Shown in pieces: positions 41,365-50,517 of a stretch of DNA of 64,000 nucleotides (position 1 is the stretch's first letter; every line of letters begins with the position of its first letter). Where the stretch lies: the NCBI GenBank assembly GCA_032017425.1, contig DALZPW010000002.1; one strand, written 5' to 3'. A program made the translations under genes and the position numbers. The DNA comes from Faucicola tetraodonis (GTDB lineage: Bacteria > Pseudomonadota > Gammaproteobacteria > Pseudomonadales > Moraxellaceae). Under the pieces are notes generated by a model. That model did not search any database, was not told the DNA's origin, and saw nothing but the letters and a program-made list of their open reading frames with translations.

Positions 41365-44187
41365 GTGTCAAACCAGTTTTCTCTCTACAATCGCCCAGCA
41401 GCTCGGCGACTCATCATAACCTTAGTGGCTATCGAGCTGATACTAATAGTGGCAGGTTATGGACTGCTATGGCTTTATGCATTGCAGCAGCAACAGCAGC
41501 TTGGTAAAAGCTACCTCGTTGAACTGGTTGATAAACTCAATCATAAAATTACCCACGGTGAGCACGATTGGAGTCAGGTTAATTTAGACCAACATGAAGT
41601 GATTGAAAATTATCAGTTGCTTGTCTTTGAGCCAACCGGTGATACTACCGTTGTCAAAAACAACCATAACGATTTTTCTGACGCCTTACCCAATTGGACG
41701 CTATCTGCCAAACAAAGCAATAAAATATTTCATGATGCTCGTGGCTTTGAAGTTTGGCAGAATCTGGCAGCGGGTTACCGCTTATACGTTAAAGTACAAT
41801 ATTTCCCGTTTTGGCGTAATTTTGCCAACCCTATCTATTTGCTGCCGCTGCTACTAGGGCTTTGCCTATTTTTATATGTGATGATTCAGCTGCGAAAGAG
41901 TTACGAGGTTTGGTATAAATTTCTCGATTATGCCCAAAATTTGCAATTGCAAATTAGTGAAGGTTATCAGCCTGCCAAGCTTCATGAGTTTCGTAACCAC
42001 CCTGAACCGCGCTATTTGGCTCAGCTGTTTAACCGATATGCTTATAAGATGGGGCAATATTATGATAAGGTTCGCGAGTTAACTTATCGACAAAATATTT
42101 TGATCGATACTTCGCCAATTTTGCTATTTATCATGAGCAGAAATGGTCGGATTGTGTACTTTAACCATAAATTTTCGCAAGTGTTTTATACCCCGTTTCA
42201 ACAGGGGTCGATGTATATTCTTAGTGACTTTATCACCGGTGCCGATAAAACCACGCAGCAGCTACTAAGTTCGCTCGAGAATATTCAGACTTATGCGACT
42301 TTACCTGTGACCAATCTACAGCGAAATCTGTATTTTGATTTACGCATTACCCCGTATTATAACCGTTTTGGTCAACTACAAGGTTATAGCTGTGGCTTGG
42401 AGGATACCACCGATTATCACGATAAGCTGCAAAAAGCGTGGGTCGAAGATAAATTTACTGCCGATAAATTAACCAGTTTTAATAAAATGTGGGCAGTAGT
42501 GGGACATGAATTGCGTACCCCACTGAGTGGTTTAGTCGGCATGATAGATCTACTTGCTGAAGATAAAGCACAGTTTAATAGCGAGCAACAAGAAACCATC
42601 GCTACCCTACAACAATCTAGCTATACTATGATTCAACTGCTCAATGATATGCTTGATGTGGCCAAATTAGACGCAGGCAGGCTACAAACCAATGTCACGT
42701 CTATTGATCTCTTGCAGTTACTACGCCAAACCACTGGACTGATGGTTGGTAACGCCCGACGCCAAAAAATTAGTCTGTATATTTTTGTGGACCCCTTTAC
42801 CCCACGTTTTATTGATTGTGATGAAGGTAAATTACGCCAAATTATTTTAAACTTATTGACCAATGCGGTAAAATTTACCAAAGAGGGCTACGTGGCTATC
42901 ACGGTTGATAAAACCGATAGCCGTCACCCATTAATCGCGGCTAAAACCAGCCAAAATATGACTGTCAGCGAAGATTGGTTAAAAATAACGGTAAAAGATA
43001 CCGGTTTAGGTATTAGCGAAAAAGACCAACAAAAATTATTTTCCTACTTTGAACAAGCCAATGATTCCATTAGTCGGCAGTTTGGCGGTACAGGACTTGG
43101 TTTAGCTATTTCCAATAGTTTTTCACATTTATTGGGTGGCTTTATTCATTTAGAAAGTCAATTTGGTCAAGGCAGTGAATTCCAATTATTTTTACCGATT
43201 CCAAAGTTTAGTCTGCAACCTGTTTACCAACATAAAACCAGGAATTTAAGGGTAACACTCATTCTTATCTCGCCATTTTCTATCCTTGAGCGAGCGAATA
43301 AAGTTTTAAGTTATGTGGAATTATCGCACCATATCTTCACAACTATTGATGAAACCGTTATCAATACGATTAATAACCTTAACTTGCAAGGCTTGATGCC
43401 TGTCTTTGTGATTGATGATGCAGCACTCAAAGCCAACAACCATTTATTAAATAATATTCATTTTTATAATGATGCGATTAAAATTATTTTAAGTATTGAA
43501 TCACCTAAAACTCTGCCACCCGAGCTGCAATTACAATTTGATGGGTATTTGCAAAAACCTGCGTCTTTAAGCATGCTGATTGCTGAGGTGAATCATCTAT
43601 ATGAGTTAAAAATCAAAAAAGAAAAAACCAATACCCATCTGCCCGTACAACTGGCCTTTAAGCAATTTTTGCAGCAGTACCCCAATCCCTCTAATTCTAG
43701 CGTTAACGTAGCATCCGCAACGCCCCCCGTTAATAACCCTAATCTGTTATTGGATGGACTAATTCAAGTGGTTGATGAGGGCCACACCAATCTTGAGAGC
43801 CCAAACAATGCGCACCCTTCTAGCCAAAAATTGATATTGATAGCAGAAGACAACCCGGTTAATCAAAAAATTGCCAAAAAGCATTTGGAAGCCTTGGGTT
43901 ATCGCTATCTTGTAGCATCCGATGGCGAGCAAGCAGTTAAGTTACTCAGTGAAAATCGTCAGCAAATCGGACTTGTGTTGATGGACTGTCGCATGCCAAT
44001 TCTAGATGGTATTGAAGCGACGCGTATTATTCGCCTCAATAAAGATAGTGTGCCGATTGTTGCCTTAACCGCCAACGATTCTGATGATGATAGGAATATC
44101 TGTTTAGAAGCGGGGATGGACAGTTTTTTGACCAAACCTATCAACAAGCAAAAACTCATCGAAGCCATCAATCATTACATGGTCTGA
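41365..44187 (+). CDS. Hybrid sensor histidine kinase / response regulator
   Basis: A 940-residue membrane sensor starting at GTG. TM1 is at about 18-40 and TM2 at about 157-175, enclosing a periplasmic sensor of about 115 residues. A PAS-like domain (about 240-350) follows, then the HisKA phosphoacceptor H381 (VVGHELRTPLSG), and HATPase with NLLTNAVKFT, DTGLGIS and GGTGLGLAIS. A degenerate receiver-like stretch (about 615-750) lacks the phospho-Asp pattern. A true C-terminal receiver has LIAEDNPVNQ, D874 in LMDCRMP, T in LTAND and K in LTKP. No Hpt domain is present, so a separate phosphotransferase is implied. Layout resembles BarA/GacS-type kinases, but the signal is unknown. Confidence 0.9.
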   Translation: MSNQFSLYNRPAARRLIITLVAIELILIVAGYGLLWLYALQQQQQLGKSYLVELVDKLNHKITHGEHDWSQVNLDQHEVIENYQLLVFEPTGDTTVVKNNHNDFSDALPNWTLSAKQSNKIFHDARGFEVWQNLAAGYRLYVKVQYFPFWRNFANPIYLLPLLLGLCLFLYVMIQLRKSYEVWYKFLDYAQNLQLQISEGYQPAKLHEFRNHPEPRYLAQLFNRYAYKMGQYYDKVRELTYRQNILIDTSPILLFIMSRNGRIVYFNHKFSQVFYTPFQQGSMYILSDFITGADKTTQQLLSSLENIQTYATLPVTNLQRNLYFDLRITPYYNRFGQLQGYSCGLEDTTDYHDKLQKAWVEDKFTADKLTSFNKMWAVVGHELRTPLSGLVGMIDLLAEDKAQFNSEQQETIATLQQSSYTMIQLLNDMLDVAKLDAGRLQTNVTSIDLLQLLRQTTGLMVGNARRQKISLYIFVDPFTPRFIDCDEGKLRQIILNLLTNAVKFTKEGYVAITVDKTDSRHPLIAAKTSQNMTVSEDWLKITVKDTGLGISEKDQQKLFSYFEQANDSISRQFGGTGLGLAISNSFSHLLGGFIHLESQFGQGSEFQLFLPIPKFSLQPVYQHKTRNLRVTLILISPFSILERANKVLSYVELSHHIFTTIDETVINTINNLNLQGLMPVFVIDDAALKANNHLLNNIHFYNDAIKIILSIESPKTLPPELQLQFDGYLQKPASLSMLIAEVNHLYELKIKKEKTNTHLPVQLAFKQFLQQYPNPSNSSVNVASATPPVNNPNLLLDGLIQVVDEGHTNLESPNNAHPSSQKLILIAEDNPVNQKIAKKHLEALGYRYLVASDGEQAVKLLSENRQQIGLVLMDCRMPILDGIEATRIIRLNKDSVPIVALTANDSDDDRNICLEAGMDSFLTKPINKQKLIEAINHYMV

Positions 44188-44193
44188 AACAAT

Positions 44194-44227
44194 AAAAAAA
44201 AGACCAGCTTAACTTGGTCTTTTTTTG
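44194..44227 (+). terminator. Rho-independent terminator of the hybrid kinase gene
   Basis: AAAAAAAGACCA / TTGGTCTTTTTTT arms flank a 7-base loop, starting 7 bases after the stop codon. Confidence 0.88.
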
Positions 44228-44311
44228 TTTAAAGTAAAACGTTATTAAGGTCGAGTTTTAAAAGTAAATTGATTGGTGGTTTTTTGTCCATCATTATAAA
44301 GCAGTTGCGCT

Positions 44312-44980
44312 CTATTTGCTAAACCCATTTTGTTGTAGGAAGCTTAATGTAATGCCTTCATGATTAGAATTTGACAGGTTGTCTGGTGTTGACATAAGAA
44401 GTTTTTCTAAATATCTGGCTACCACATCCACCTCGATGTTGACTTTTGTTGCCACTTTCCAATGTCTGCTTATGTTGGTGACTTGTGCTGTATGCGGGAT
44501 GATATTTAAACTAATCACATTACCTTCCACCAAATTACTGGTCAGGCTAATACCATCGACTGTTACAGAACCCTTGGTAGCGACATATTTGGTAAACTCG
44601 CTTGGAATCTCAATTTCTATATAAATCGAGCGCGAATCATTTTTTATCAGTTTAACCGTACCCGTGGTATCAACATGACCGGTGACAATGTGCCCGCCAA
44701 ATCGTGTGGTAGGCAACATGGCTTTTTCAAGGTTTACTACATCGCCAACTTGCCATTGTTGCATCGCTGTTTTATTGAGTGTTTCACGTGAAACATCAAC
44801 GGCGTACCAGTCTTTACCTTGTTCTACAACAGTGAGACAAATCCCGTTACTTGCAATCGAGTCACCCAATTTGACATCAGCAAAGTCTAAATAGTCAGAT
44901 TGAATTTTTAAGCGCACATCACCTTGCGTCGGCGTAATGGCAACAATTTTTCCAGTCGCTTCAATAATACCTGTGAACAT
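44312..44980 (-). CDS. ribE: Riboflavin synthase alpha chain
   Basis: A 222-residue trimeric enzyme that dismutates two lumazine molecules to riboflavin. Two lumazine-binding barrels are visible: MFTGIIEATGKI with GDSIASNGICLTV, and GGHIVTGHVDTTG with TVDGISLTSN. The active-site FTGIIE and NGICLTV residues are intact. It follows ribD in direction but is separated from it by a 467-base gap carrying DnaA boxes and parS-like sites, instead of the close ribD-ribE spacing seen in many relatives. It therefore probably has its own promoter in that gap. Confidence 0.94.
   Translation of the reverse strand: MFTGIIEATGKIVAITPTQGDVRLKIQSDYLDFADVKLGDSIASNGICLTVVEQGKDWYAVDVSRETLNKTAMQQWQVGDVVNLEKAMLPTTRFGGHIVTGHVDTTGTVKLIKNDSRSIYIEIEIPSEFTKYVATKGSVTVDGISLTSNLVEGNVISLNIIPHTAQVTNISRHWKVATKVNIEVDVVARYLEKLLMSTPDNLSNSNHEGITLSFLQQNGFSK
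44780..44795. other. parS site inside ribE (TGTTTCACGTGAAACA)
   Basis: A perfect 16-base parS palindrome overlapping codons for VSRET, the same pentapeptide as at the fmt site. Confidence 0.88.
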
Positions 44981-45236
44981 TTTTTATCCTTGTTTTTTAT
45001 GATATCAATGCATTTTAATGTACTTTTACGACTATCACAAATATAAAATATTATTTAGAATAATTAAATTAAAATTGCTGCTCAACTCTAACTCAAATCG
45101 AGCATCAAGCGTTCAAAAAATTAACATGATAGAGGTAGCTTTTGGTGGATAACTTGCCATCATAGACTACTTATGACCTTGTTTATCTACTTATCCACTG
45201 GTCTTAATTGTGATAGATTACGGGTGTTTTGTGCTA

Positions 45237-45252
45237 TGTTTCATGTGAAACA
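45237..45252. other. parS-like site, CATGTG variant
   Basis: TGTTTCATGTGAAACA differs from the parS consensus at one central base (CACGTG to CATGTG). It lies in the ribE-ribD gap. Confidence 0.65.
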
Positions 45253-45295
45253 CCGCTTATAGTCTAGTGTTGCAGTAAAACATAACTTTAATTAC

Positions 45296-45311
45296 TGTTT
45301 CATGTGAAACA
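45296..45311. other. parS-like site, CATGTG variant
   Basis: A second identical TGTTTCATGTGAAACA, 59 bases from the first and abutting a perfect DnaA box that starts at 45313. Confidence 0.65.
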
Positions 45312-45447
45312 CTTATCCACAAAGAAAATCTACTTTTAACGCTTTCATTAAATTTAGCTAACAATGTGGATAAGTTTTAAAAAGCGAAAAATATAATAAT
45401 TTAACTATTTTATTTTCAGCGAGATTTATCCAACCCATTATGTGGAT

Positions 45448-46527
45448 TTACTTATCAAAACGATAGGTTAATTTGATATCAGTCCCCATTGTTTCATGTG
45501 AAACTAACGAAGCGACCATTTGTTGGTGCATATGCTGTGCCATAAGGTTAATCATGGGCTTAGCACTGCTACCCAAAATGCATGGCGCTTGATACACGAC
45601 TAATTCATCTACTAGACCTTGTTGCAAGAAACTAGCAGCGACCGTTGCACCTGCTTCAACCAACACATCATTGATTTGGTAATTGTCTTTTAAAATGGTG
45701 AGTAGTTGGGTTAAGCTCATAGTTGCGTCTTGGATAAGCAAAACGGGACGCTTGCTGATTTGACTTTGGTACCATGCATCCGTCATTTGGATGCGTTGAC
45801 GACGGTCAAGCACGACCAATAACGGCTGGGGTATGTCGTCTAAATTTACCCCTAATTGCTGACTGCGGATATTTAGCGCAGGATGGTCTTGCAGGATGGT
45901 TTCGCTCCCCGTAATAATTGCCCCTGCCTGCGCTCGTAAACGCTGTACATCCTCGCGTGATTGGTCGCTGGTTATCCATTTTGACTCACCATTTGCCATC
46001 GCGGTGCGTCCATCCAGACTTGTCGCTATCTTTAAGCGCACAAAAGGCAAGCCGCCACGCATGACCTTAAAAAAGCCTTCATTTAATTGATAAGCCGCTT
46101 GCTCACAAATACCGGTAATGATTTCGATACCTGCCTGCTGCAGTTTGGCAATACCACCACCATCAACTTTAGGATTAGGATCGACAACAGCAATCACCAC
46201 ACGGCTAATACCCGCTTGGATTAGCGCATCAGCACAGGGCGGGGTACGTCCATGATGGCTACAAGGTTCAAGCGTGACATACGCTATTGCCCCTTGCAAT
46301 TGCTTGGCATCATGCTCATACGCTTGTCGAAGGGCAAACACTTCGGCGTGGGGTTGTCCTGCTTGATAGTGAAAACCTTCGCCAATGATTTGATTATCTT
46401 TGACAATGACGCAGCCGACATTAGGATTGGGACGGGTGGTGAAACGTCCTTTTTTAGCCAGCTCAATGGCGCATGACATGTAGTATTGGTGCTGATAGCG
46501 CTCAGCAGGGGATAAAGTTGCCGTCAT
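45448..46527 (-). CDS. ribD: Bifunctional riboflavin deaminase/reductase
   Basis: A 359-residue two-domain enzyme catalysing the second and third steps of riboflavin synthesis. The N-terminal zinc deaminase (about 1-150) has GEGFHYQAGQPHAEVFAL and LEPCSHHGRTPPC with the His and two Cys zinc ligands. The C-terminal reductase has VRLKIATSLDGRTAMANGESKWIT and LVEAGATVAASFLQ. It starts 8 bases after nrdR, an nrdR-ribD operon. A CATGTG-type parS-like site lies in its last codons (VSHET). Confidence 0.95.
   Translation of the reverse strand: MTATLSPAERYQHQYYMSCAIELAKKGRFTTRPNPNVGCVIVKDNQIIGEGFHYQAGQPHAEVFALRQAYEHDAKQLQGAIAYVTLEPCSHHGRTPPCADALIQAGISRVVIAVVDPNPKVDGGGIAKLQQAGIEIITGICEQAAYQLNEGFFKVMRGGLPFVRLKIATSLDGRTAMANGESKWITSDQSREDVQRLRAQAGAIITGSETILQDHPALNIRSQQLGVNLDDIPQPLLVVLDRRQRIQMTDAWYQSQISKRPVLLIQDATMSLTQLLTILKDNYQINDVLVEAGATVAASFLQQGLVDELVVYQAPCILGSSAKPMINLMAQHMHQQMVASLVSHETMGTDIKLTYRFDK
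45490..45505. other. parS-like site inside ribD, CATGTG variant
   Basis: TGTTTCATGTGAAACT: inner 14 bases identical to the two copies in the neighbouring gap. Confidence 0.6.
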
Positions 46528-46535
46528 AATAAAAC

Positions 46536-47060
46536 TTAGGATTGTAGATGTTTGAGCTTGTGTGGGTGAGTCAAATCTTCGATACGTTGATTGATTTCTT
46601 GTTTGTTGGCGTCCGTGGTGAGGTTTGACACCATGTGTTTAAACGCTTCAATATCTTGAAAATCACGATACACGCTAGCAAATCGAACGTAGGCGACATC
46701 GTCAATTTGACTCAACTCTTTCATGACGATTTCACCTAAAATTTTACTTGGCACCTCACGCTCGCCGAGCTGCCTGAGCTGTTTTTCAATCCGGCTAATC
46801 ATAGCTTCAATGTTGTCGGTCGATATTGGACGTTTTTGTAATGGTAGCTGCACTGAGCGACGCAGTTTTTGTCCATCATACGGCTCGATACGACCATTGG
46901 ATTTGATGATACGAGGCATGACCGCTTCGATAATTTCAAAGGTGGTAAATCGCTCTTGGCACGCGGCACACTGACGACGACGTCGTACTTGCGCACCTTC
47001 TGCCGCGAGTCTTGAATCAATAACTTTAGTATCTTCAGCATTACAAAATGGACAGTGCAT
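46536..47060 (-). CDS. nrdR: Transcriptional repressor NrdR
   Basis: A 174-residue repressor of ribonucleotide reductase genes. The N-terminal zinc ribbon has CPFC (3-6) and CAAC (31-34) with VRRRRQCAACQERFTTFE. The ATP-cone domain follows (about 49-139: PRIIKSNGRIEPYDGQKLRRS), which senses dATP/ATP. AGGAAA lies 6 bases before the ATG. It is the first gene of an nrdR-ribD operon. The C-terminal 20 residues after the ATP cone are charged and variable. Confidence 0.95.
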   Translation of the reverse strand: MHCPFCNAEDTKVIDSRLAAEGAQVRRRRQCAACQERFTTFEIIEAVMPRIIKSNGRIEPYDGQKLRRSVQLPLQKRPISTDNIEAMISRIEKQLRQLGEREVPSKILGEIVMKELSQIDDVAYVRFASVYRDFQDIEAFKHMVSNLTTDANKQEINQRIEDLTHPHKLKHLQS

Positions 47061-47092
47061 GCGATTTCCTAGCTAAGTTTAAACCTATTACG

Positions 47093-48484
47093 TTATTTAC
47101 CAATACAAAAACTGCCAAAAATCTTGCCCAATAAATCATCGGCGGTAAATTCACCGGTGATTTCGTTGAGGCTAATCTGTGCTTGGCGTAGGCTTTCCGC
47201 CACCAATTCACCGGCATGAAATAAATGCAGTTGCTCATCGGCTTCTTGCAGCGCCATTTGGGTACGGCGCAGCGCATCAAGATGGCGTGTTCGTGCAATC
47301 AAGCTGTTTTCAGGGGGATGAAAACCGACTTTATCACAGATTTGATTGACCAATTCCTCAAGCCCGGTATCATATTTACAAGACACATAGACGGGGTGGT
47401 AAATCTGCTCTTGTGATGAAAATTGCTTGGGCAAATTTTGGTGATTGTCGGATAAATCAATTTTATTGGCAATCATTAATATCGAATTGGCATTGGGTAA
47501 ACTACCAAATAATTCGGTCGCTAATCGTAATGGCTCATGCTCACGGTGCGCATCATACACCATAAGCAGTAAATCAGCTTGGGTAATGGCTTGTCGTGCT
47601 CGCTCAATACCGGCCTGTTCCACAATATCATCAGTCTGACGCAGCCCAGCGGTATCGGTCAAATTTAGCGTTAGACCGTTTAACACAATGGTTTCTTGCA
47701 AAATATCGCGCGTTGTTCCTGCAATATCGGTCACAATGGCACGCTCTTGCCCTGCAAGACGATTGAGCAAGCTAGATTTTCCCGCATTGGGTCGCCCGGC
47801 AATCACAACTGAGACACCATCTCGCAGTAATTGCCCTTGTTTGGCAGTGGCTAACACAGTGTTTAGTTGTTCACAAACTTGGCGTAATTGTTTGGCGATA
47901 TGTTCATCTGCCAAAAAATCAACCCCTTCTTCATCGGGGAAATCAATAGCGGCTTCAACATACAGCCGTAGCTGAATTAACTGCTCAAGCAGGGCATTAA
48001 TTTTTTGTGAAAACTCACCAGTCAATGAGCGCATGGCACTTTTTGCGGCAGCCACACTGGTGGCATCAATGGCATCAGCAATCGCTTCTGCTTGTACCAA
48101 ATCAAGCTTATCATTATCAAAAGCCCGCGCCGAAAACTCGCCCGCTACCGCTTGATTTGCACCCAATTCAAACACACGGGTCAAAAGCTGCTGCTGCAAA
48201 ATCATGCCACCGTGACCTTGCAACTCAATCACATCTTCACCGGTAAAAGAATGGGGGGTAGGGAAATATAACACCAATCCCTCATCAATCACCGTATCAT
48301 CACTATCATAAAATCGGCAAAAATGGGCAAATCGCGGTTTGAAAGCTTGACGACCGGTTAACGCCAAGGCAATTTGGTAACTGTTTGGACCTGATAGGCG
48401 TATCACACCAACCCCGCCACGACCCATTGGTGTTGCAATGGCGGCAATGGTTGAAGTAAGCATTGTTTGAGAGTTATTTAACAT
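47093..48484 (-). CDS. mnmE: tRNA uridine-5-carboxymethylaminomethyl modification GTPase MnmE
   Basis: A 463-residue GTPase which, with MnmG, modifies U34 in tRNAs. The tetrahydrofolate-binding N-terminal domain (TIAAIATPMGRGGVGVIRLSG) is followed by a helical domain. The inserted G domain has GRPNAGKSSLLNRL (G1), DIAGTTRDI (G2), DTAGLR (G3) and ANKIDL (G4). The essential C-terminal CIGK is present. The start may be 48484 or the ATG at 48463; neither has a clear ribosome-binding site. It follows yidC in the usual rpmH-rnpA-yidC-mnmE order. Confidence 0.95.
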   Translation of the reverse strand: MLNNSQTMLTSTIAAIATPMGRGGVGVIRLSGPNSYQIALALTGRQAFKPRFAHFCRFYDSDDTVIDEGLVLYFPTPHSFTGEDVIELQGHGGMILQQQLLTRVFELGANQAVAGEFSARAFDNDKLDLVQAEAIADAIDATSVAAAKSAMRSLTGEFSQKINALLEQLIQLRLYVEAAIDFPDEEGVDFLADEHIAKQLRQVCEQLNTVLATAKQGQLLRDGVSVVIAGRPNAGKSSLLNRLAGQERAIVTDIAGTTRDILQETIVLNGLTLNLTDTAGLRQTDDIVEQAGIERARQAITQADLLLMVYDAHREHEPLRLATELFGSLPNANSILMIANKIDLSDNHQNLPKQFSSQEQIYHPVYVSCKYDTGLEELVNQICDKVGFHPPENSLIARTRHLDALRRTQMALQEADEQLHLFHAGELVAESLRQAQISLNEITGEFTADDLLGKIFGSFCIGK

Positions 48485-48582
48485 AGTTTTTTACAATCTA
48501 ACATTTTGGGTAGTCAGCATTGACTTAATGCTGATATTTTAACATCCGTTCACTGATTACAACATGATTATTTTTTGCCAAT

Positions 48583-48612
48583 AAAAAACCCTTTAAACAA
48601 CTGTTTAAAGGG
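48583..48612 (-). terminator. Rho-independent terminator of yidC
   Basis: CCCTTTAAACA pairs with TGTTTAAAGGG, followed on the minus strand by six T residues. It separates yidC from mnmE. Confidence 0.85.
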
Positions 48613-48644
48613 CGGTTAAAGTATCAAGTTACGGTTCGATGGAT

Positions 48645-50336
48645 TTAAACCACGTTACGTGCTGCCTCTTTTGCCGCTTGCTCACGCTCAACTTTCTTAT
48701 TGATAAAGTATTGCTGCGCCATACTAAACAAGTTGTTGACCGTCCAATAAAGCACTAGACCCGCTGGGAAGAATAGCATAAACACGGTGAAAATAATCGG
48801 CATAAATTTCATCACACGGGCTTGCATAGGATCTTGCGGCTGCGGGTTTAGCATTTGCTGGAAAAACATCGCCGCGCCCATAATCAGTGGCAAGATAAAC
48901 AATGGATCCATAGATGATAAGTCGCGAATCCAACCAATCCAAGGGGCATGACGTAATTGGACCGATTCAACCAGTACCCAATACAACGCCAAGAAAATCG
49001 GCATTTGCAGTAATACAGGTAAACAACCTGCCATTGGGTTAACTTTTTCTTCTTTGTAGATGCGCATCATCTCTTGTGACATACGCATACGGTCATCACC
49101 ATATTCTTCTTTTAAGGCTTGCAACCTTGGGGCAACTGCGCGCATTTTTGCCATCGAGTGATAGCTTTTATTGGCAATTGGCATCAATGCGATTTTAACC
49201 AATAAAGTGAGTACAATAATTGACCAACCCCAGTTGCCCAATACTTTATGCACATTATCCAAAATCCAAAATAGCACTTTTGAAATCGGCCATAAGATAC
49301 CGTAATCAACAGTTTTATCTAACCCCTCTGCCAAAGGTTTTAGGTTGGTTTGAATTTTTGGACCGGCATACAAGGCAGACGTTAACGTCACTTGCTTGTT
49401 GGGAGCAACTGACACAGGGTTACTGGTAAACCCGATGATGTGATCTTTGCCAACTTCACGGCTATAAAAATTTGCTGTGTAATCCTTTGGCATCCAAGCG
49501 GTGACAAAATAGTGCTGTACCATGCCAATCCAGCCTTTATCACTGCTGGCTTTTAAACCCTCATTGAAATTACCAAACTTGAGTTTGTTATAAGGCTGAT
49601 CTGGTGTACCCCATGCGCCCCCTAGGTAAGTCGATAGGCTAATTGCGCCTTTGTCACCTTTACCCGGGTCTTCACTATTATCACGTTTTAACTGCGCATA
49701 CATTTGTCCTTGCCAAGGCTGCGTGCCGTTATTGGTGATGTTATAGCTAACGTTGATAGGATATTGACCTTTGGTAAACTTATAGGATTTGATGATAGTT
49801 ACACCATCTTTTTGATAAGTTAAAGGCACGACCAATTCGGCTTGATTGGGCTGCATGACAAATTGGTTACTAGGCGCGGTAAAAGTCGCACGACCATTGC
49901 TATTATCAATACCATTGGCGCCAATTAACCCTGACTGAGCCACATATACGCGATTACTATCTTCTTCAAGGAGTACAAATGGCTGTTTGCTATCTAATGT
50001 TTGAGTCTGCTCTCGAAGCGCGGCGTACACCACATCGCCACCGACTGGATTAATACGAATATCGTATTTATCCGTCATCACGCTAATGAGCTGTGCGCCC
50101 GTTTTCTGGGTAGTGGGAGCGGCGGTTGGTGTGGTTGCTGTTGCGGTTGGAACATCGCCCGTTGGCGTACTTGAAGTCCCCGCCACTGGCACATCATTGC
50201 TACTGACCGCTGTGGTTGTTGGGGTTATCGCCACGGGTTTATTTACATTGGTATAATCATCCCGCCAAGCCAGAATCAGCAAATAACCCGTAATTAACAT
50301 TGCGATAATAATCAATGTCCGTAAAATTTTTTGCAT
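48645..50336 (-). CDS. yidC: Membrane protein insertase YidC
   Basis: A 563-residue inner-membrane insertase that works alone or with SecYEG. TM1 is at about 6-22, then a Thr/Pro-rich linker (TPTGDVPTATATTPTAAPTT, about 56-75). The large periplasmic beta domain runs to about 345, followed by five C-terminal TMs with the conserved cytoplasmic hairpin (NKSYHSMAKM ... RMRIYKEEKVNP-like) and hydrophilic-groove segment GCLPVLLQMPIFLALYWVL. It is complete. A terminator separates it from mnmE. Confidence 0.95.
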   Translation of the reverse strand: MQKILRTLIIIAMLITGYLLILAWRDDYTNVNKPVAITPTTTAVSSNDVPVAGTSSTPTGDVPTATATTPTAAPTTQKTGAQLISVMTDKYDIRINPVGGDVVYAALREQTQTLDSKQPFVLLEEDSNRVYVAQSGLIGANGIDNSNGRATFTAPSNQFVMQPNQAELVVPLTYQKDGVTIIKSYKFTKGQYPINVSYNITNNGTQPWQGQMYAQLKRDNSEDPGKGDKGAISLSTYLGGAWGTPDQPYNKLKFGNFNEGLKASSDKGWIGMVQHYFVTAWMPKDYTANFYSREVGKDHIIGFTSNPVSVAPNKQVTLTSALYAGPKIQTNLKPLAEGLDKTVDYGILWPISKVLFWILDNVHKVLGNWGWSIIVLTLLVKIALMPIANKSYHSMAKMRAVAPRLQALKEEYGDDRMRMSQEMMRIYKEEKVNPMAGCLPVLLQMPIFLALYWVLVESVQLRHAPWIGWIRDLSSMDPLFILPLIMGAAMFFQQMLNPQPQDPMQARVMKFMPIIFTVFMLFFPAGLVLYWTVNNLFSMAQQYFINKKVEREQAAKEAARNVV

Positions 50337-50517
50337 ATATAGCTATCCTATCTAATGATATTGCTTGAAATCACTAGTTGCTAATAAAGGAAAAACAATT
50401 AAAAAATAGAAGACATTCTACTAAAAAAAAGTTAAAAAAGATATTCCATAAATAGTTGACTCAATTACGCTATTTAAGACTCGCAACAAGTTTTTATAAT
50501 TTCATCAACCCAATAAA

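Larger units (their letters stand above)
44981..45447. other. Origin-like gap between ribE and ribD: DnaA boxes plus two parS-like sites
   Basis: A 467-base AT-rich gap without a gene. DnaA boxes: TTATCCACA at 45313-45321 (perfect, + strand) and its complement at 45365-45373 (perfect); TTATCCACT at 45191-45199 and the complement of TTATCCACC at 45144-45152 (8 of 9 each). Two copies of TGTTTCATGTGAAACA stand at 45237 and 45296. The combination resembles an origin or an initiator-titration locus. The ribE promoter must also lie here or upstream. Confidence 0.7.

Noticed and set aside
44981..45447. Calling the ribE-ribD gap the primary oriC
   Set aside because: The rpmH-dnaA gap has the conserved position, divergent gene direction and AT-rich stretch; without skew data the ribE-ribD gap is reported only as a second origin-like block.
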